Assembly (NCBI GenBank): GCA_038222225.1
Contig: JBBRHV010000084.1
Coordinates: forward strand, 1 to 7,258
Direction: 5' to 3'
Origin: JAKLFA01 sp038222225
GTDB lineage: Bacteria > Omnitrophota > Gorgyraeia > Zapsychrales > JANLHA01
DNA: 7,258 nucleotides
Shown: positions 5,771-7,258 of the stretch, piece after piece
Layout of the letters: each line of letters starts with the position of its first letter
Position numbering within the stretch: the stretch's first letter is position 1
Notes under the pieces: generated by a model
The model's database searches: none
What the model was told of the DNA's origin: nothing
The model's input: the letters and a program-made list of their open reading frames with translations, nothing else
Made by a program: the position numbers and the translations under genes

Positions 5771-6130
5771 ATGGGAGAGAAATATTTTACGATGTTGACG
5801 TTTGTTCTGCTGATGGTTTTGGCGGCTTTAGCGGTTGATGTGCGACAAAGAATAATCATTCAGGGCGAGGAGCTCAACACCATCGCGCCGGTGCTGACCC
5901 GCCAGCAGAGCCGGCAGGCTGAGATGGCGGCGCAGTATGCCGGGCAAGTCGCGGTCTATGAAAAACGGACGCAGGACTATGATCAGGTGATGCAGCAGTA
6001 TAAGGAAAAAGTGAAGGAATATGAGCAGATCACGGCGGAATATAAACGCATGATGGCCGAATACCAGGAGATCATTGCGGAGTATAAAAAGCAGAATCAA
6101 GGGCTTCTTCCTGAACAGCCCCAGGAGTGA
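5771..6130 (+). CDS. Small membrane-anchored coiled-coil protein with a tyrosine heptad
   Basis: This is a 119-residue protein of no family I recognise. A short start (MGEKYF) leads into one hydrophobic helix (about 7-22), then a long charged helix, so it is probably a single-pass inner-membrane protein with a soluble coiled-coil tail. The side of the membrane is not clear, and cleavage as a signal peptide is possible because of AALA before V22. Tyr occurs at residues 56, 63, 70, 77, 84, 91, 98 and 105, exactly every seventh residue, with V, T, M or I at the +4 position, forming a classic a/d core with Tyr at one core site. The tail GLLPEQPQE is proline-containing and ends the helix. A near-perfect ribosome-binding site, AGGAGG (5761-5766), precedes it, stronger than those of its neighbours, so it may be made in larger amount. 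It is last in the operon, 15 bp after the helicase and 10 bp before the convergent metF end. Confidence 0.7.
   Translation: MGEKYFTMLTFVLLMVLAALAVDVRQRIIIQGEELNTIAPVLTRQQSRQAEMAAQYAGQVAVYEKRTQDYDQVMQQYKEKVKEYEQITAEYKRMMAEYQEIIAEYKKQNQGLLPEQPQE
5936..6085 (+). repeat. 21-bp periodic coding repeat (tyrosine heptads)
   Basis: A tyrosine codon recurs every 21 bases at 5936, 5957, 5978, 5999, 6020, 6041, 6062 and 6083 (seven TAT and one TAC). The bases between differ widely, so periodicity is kept at protein level. This suggests an old tandem duplication or selection for the heptad rather than a recent repeat expansion. Confidence 0.8.
6101..6121. terminator. Weak hairpin near the convergent gene ends
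   Basis: GGGCT at 6101-6105 can pair with AGCCC at 6117-6121 around an 11-base loop. It lies inside the coiled-coil gene end and about 20 bases past the metF stop on the minus strand. No T-run directly follows on either strand, so terminator function is doubtful. Confidence 0.2.
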
Positions 6131-6140
6131 TCGGCAAAGG

Positions 6141-7019
6141 TCAGGATCTGGATTTTAAAGCAGAGAGGATTTCGCTGACAGCTTCGGATTTGTTGAGGGC
6201 ATAGAAATGAATTCCGGGAGCGCCGCCGGCCAAAAGTTCCTGGCATTGACGGATGGCAAACGCGGTTCCCGCTTTGGAGGTGGCTTCCAAATCGTCCTGA
6301 ATGGGCGTAAAAATTTTTTTGATTTCATCGGTGATCGCGATCTTGTCGCGCTGCGCGAACTGCAGAATCGTTTTGTAGTTGGCGATTGGAATAATACCCG
6401 GCAAGATTCGTGCCGTCACTCCAAAATCGCGCAGGCGCGTAATATAGTTAAAGTACGCCTGATTATCAAAAAAGAATTGTGTGATCACGAATTCTCCGCC
6501 AAAGGAGAGTTTGTTTTTCAGATAAAGGGCATCCTGCATCAGGTCCCGGCACAGGGGATGCCCTTCGGGAAATCCCGCGACCCCGATCCCGAAGTCGTTG
6601 CCAAAATGTCTGCGGATAAACCCGCACAACTCACAGCTGTACTTGAAATTATCAAGCCCTGGTTTCCAATCCGGATGATCCAGCGGAGGGTCGCCCCGTA
6701 AGGCTAGGATGTTCTCAATGCCTCTGGATTTCACATCATTTAAGATGTCCTGGATTTGCGCTTTTGTGTTCAAGACGCAGGTTAAGTGAACCACAGAAGG
6801 GATGCTATATCGCTCTTGAATATGCTGGGCAATATCAAAGGTTTTGTCGCGGTTGCCGCCACCGGCCCCATAGGTGCAGGAGATGAAATCCGGTTTCAGT
6901 TCCGCCATGCGGCCAATGGTGTCAAAAAGCTTCTGGTAGCCGGCCTCGGTTTTTGGCGGAAACAACTCAAAAGAGAATGTTCGCGGTTTTTGCTGAAATA
7001 TATCAAGGGCTTTTGTCAT
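6141..7019 (-). CDS. metF: 5,10-methylenetetrahydrofolate reductase
   Basis: This is a 292-residue flavoprotein, close to the usual bacterial MetF length of about 296. It reduces 5,10-methylene-tetrahydrofolate to 5-methyl-tetrahydrofolate for methionine synthesis, or serves the methyl branch of the acetyl-CoA pathway. It has the TIM-barrel signature in order: E18 in FSFELFPPKT (the catalytic Glu in E. coli is E28), SCTYGAGGG (47-55), VHLTCV (77-82), LALRGDPP (105-112, with the Asp that contacts flavin), GVAGFPEGH (146-154), ITQFFFD with Q181, PGIIPI (207-212) and GAPGIHFYALNKS (266-278). The start is set by GAGGAAAT (minus strand, 7028-7021) just before the ATG, and an extended -10 promoter lies upstream. 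It stands alone, convergent with the operon. No S-box or other methionine riboswitch can fit in its very short leader. No key residue is missing. Confidence 0.95.
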   Translation of the reverse strand: MTKALDIFQQKPRTFSFELFPPKTEAGYQKLFDTIGRMAELKPDFISCTYGAGGGNRDKTFDIAQHIQERYSIPSVVHLTCVLNTKAQIQDILNDVKSRGIENILALRGDPPLDHPDWKPGLDNFKYSCELCGFIRRHFGNDFGIGVAGFPEGHPLCRDLMQDALYLKNKLSFGGEFVITQFFFDNQAYFNYITRLRDFGVTARILPGIIPIANYKTILQFAQRDKIAITDEIKKIFTPIQDDLEATSKAGTAFAIRQCQELLAGGAPGIHFYALNKSEAVSEILSALKSRS

Positions 7020-7039
7020 GATTTCCTCAAATTTGATGC

Positions 7040-7048
7040 ATTATATCA
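7040..7048 (-). promoter_or_regulatory. Extended -10 promoter of metF
   Basis: Read on the minus strand this is TGATATAAT, a perfect TATAAT with the TGn extension. No good -35 lies at normal spacing, as is common for extended -10 promoters. The predicted start, near 7033, leaves a leader of about 14 bases that contains only the ribosome-binding site. Confidence 0.55.
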
Positions 7049-7094
7049 TGCGATTGGACAAAGACATACAATATATATACATATTTTAAAATTA

Positions 7095-7103
7095 TGGTAA
7101 TAT
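7095..7103 (+). promoter_or_regulatory. Candidate rightward promoter divergent from metF
   Basis: TGGTAATAT fits an extended -10 (TGn followed by TAATAT) inside a very A+T-rich stretch (7068-7107). A start near 7110 would drive transcription into the boxA-like end of the window. The -35 is not convincing. Confidence 0.35.
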
Positions 7104-7258
7104 AAAAGGCCTAAAGATGGATTCTGGAAAAAGTTTTATGAAGAAGGAGCTTAAAGAGAGATAGCCGGTATGAAGAATTTGGGCATAAGCGAGGCTCACG
7201 GGAGAGCGATAAACGCGCGTTGTTGAATCAATTATACGGTTTGCGTTGTTTGTTCTTT
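7104..7258 (+). other. Non-coding stretch, possible leader of a downstream rRNA operon
   Basis: No convincing gene is visible here; only peptides of under 20 codons open, at 7117 and 7170. The stretch holds a 10-bp palindrome, AACGCGCGTT (7212-7221), a direct repeat GCGTTGTT (7217-7224 and 7243-7250), and ends in TTTGTTCTTT (7249-7258), the first ten bases of the boxA-like sequence at 81-96. This fits an rRNA leader cut off at the window edge, but the rRNA itself is not seen. Confidence 0.3.

Noticed and set aside
6101..6145. Bidirectional rho-independent terminator between the operon and metF
   Set aside because: The hairpin stem is only 5 bp with an 11-base loop and no adjoining T-run; kept only as a low-confidence feature.
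6207..6701. Plus-strand 164-codon open frame opposite metF
   Set aside because: It is a shadow of the metF gene, whose minus-strand product carries all MTHFR motifs; this frame has no recognisable domain.
7117..7226. Tiny open frames at 7117 (15 codons) and 7170 (18 codons) as leader peptides
   Set aside because: There is no convincing ribosome-binding site, and they have no runs of a regulatory amino acid.
7212..7250. Palindrome AACGCGCGTT and the repeated GCGTTGTT as a CRISPR or iteron start
   Set aside because: There are only two short copies with no regular spacing, and no spacers or cas or replication genes are nearby.

Overview
The window joins a complete insertion sequence to a tightly packed five-gene operon, a convergent metF gene, and the start of a further rightward transcription unit. 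The organism is probably an uncultivated Gram-negative-type bacterium. An AsmA-like inner-membrane protein implies an outer membrane, and a stand-alone endonuclease Q (EndoQ) is uncommon in bacteria. The gene style resembles Omnitrophota, but that placement is a guess from general impression, not a search result.

Layout: bases 1-1392 are an ISL3-family insertion sequence with 28-bp imperfect terminal inverted repeats (24/28 identical). Its transposase is split over two frames that meet at a run of eight A, so production of the full DDE enzyme would need a -1 frameshift or transcript slippage. Its leader carries a promoter, a hairpin over the start region and a boxA-like element. Bases 1420-6130 hold five plus-strand genes separated by 3-15 bp: an AsmA-like membrane-anchored protein ending in 11-residue repeats, a CcdA/DsbD-type thiol transporter, EndoQ, a compact UvrD-like helicase, and a small membrane-anchored coiled-coil protein. 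Bases 6141-7019 (minus) encode methylenetetrahydrofolate reductase. Bases 7020-7258 hold a divergent promoter region and what may be the leader of an rRNA operon.

How the genes may work together: the clearest functional pair is EndoQ and the helicase. They are adjacent, and both end exactly in QLxLF (QLILF and QLQLF), which fits the bacterial sliding-clamp binding consensus. This suggests a clamp-tethered repair module in which EndoQ nicks next to a deaminated or abasic base and the helicase opens the DNA at the nick. The helicase also lacks the 2B subdomain of ordinary UvrD. The flanking membrane proteins have no obvious role in this; two of them show strict short-period repeats (11 and 7 residues). 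The insertion sequence ends 27 bp before the first operon gene, so it probably displaced the original promoter.
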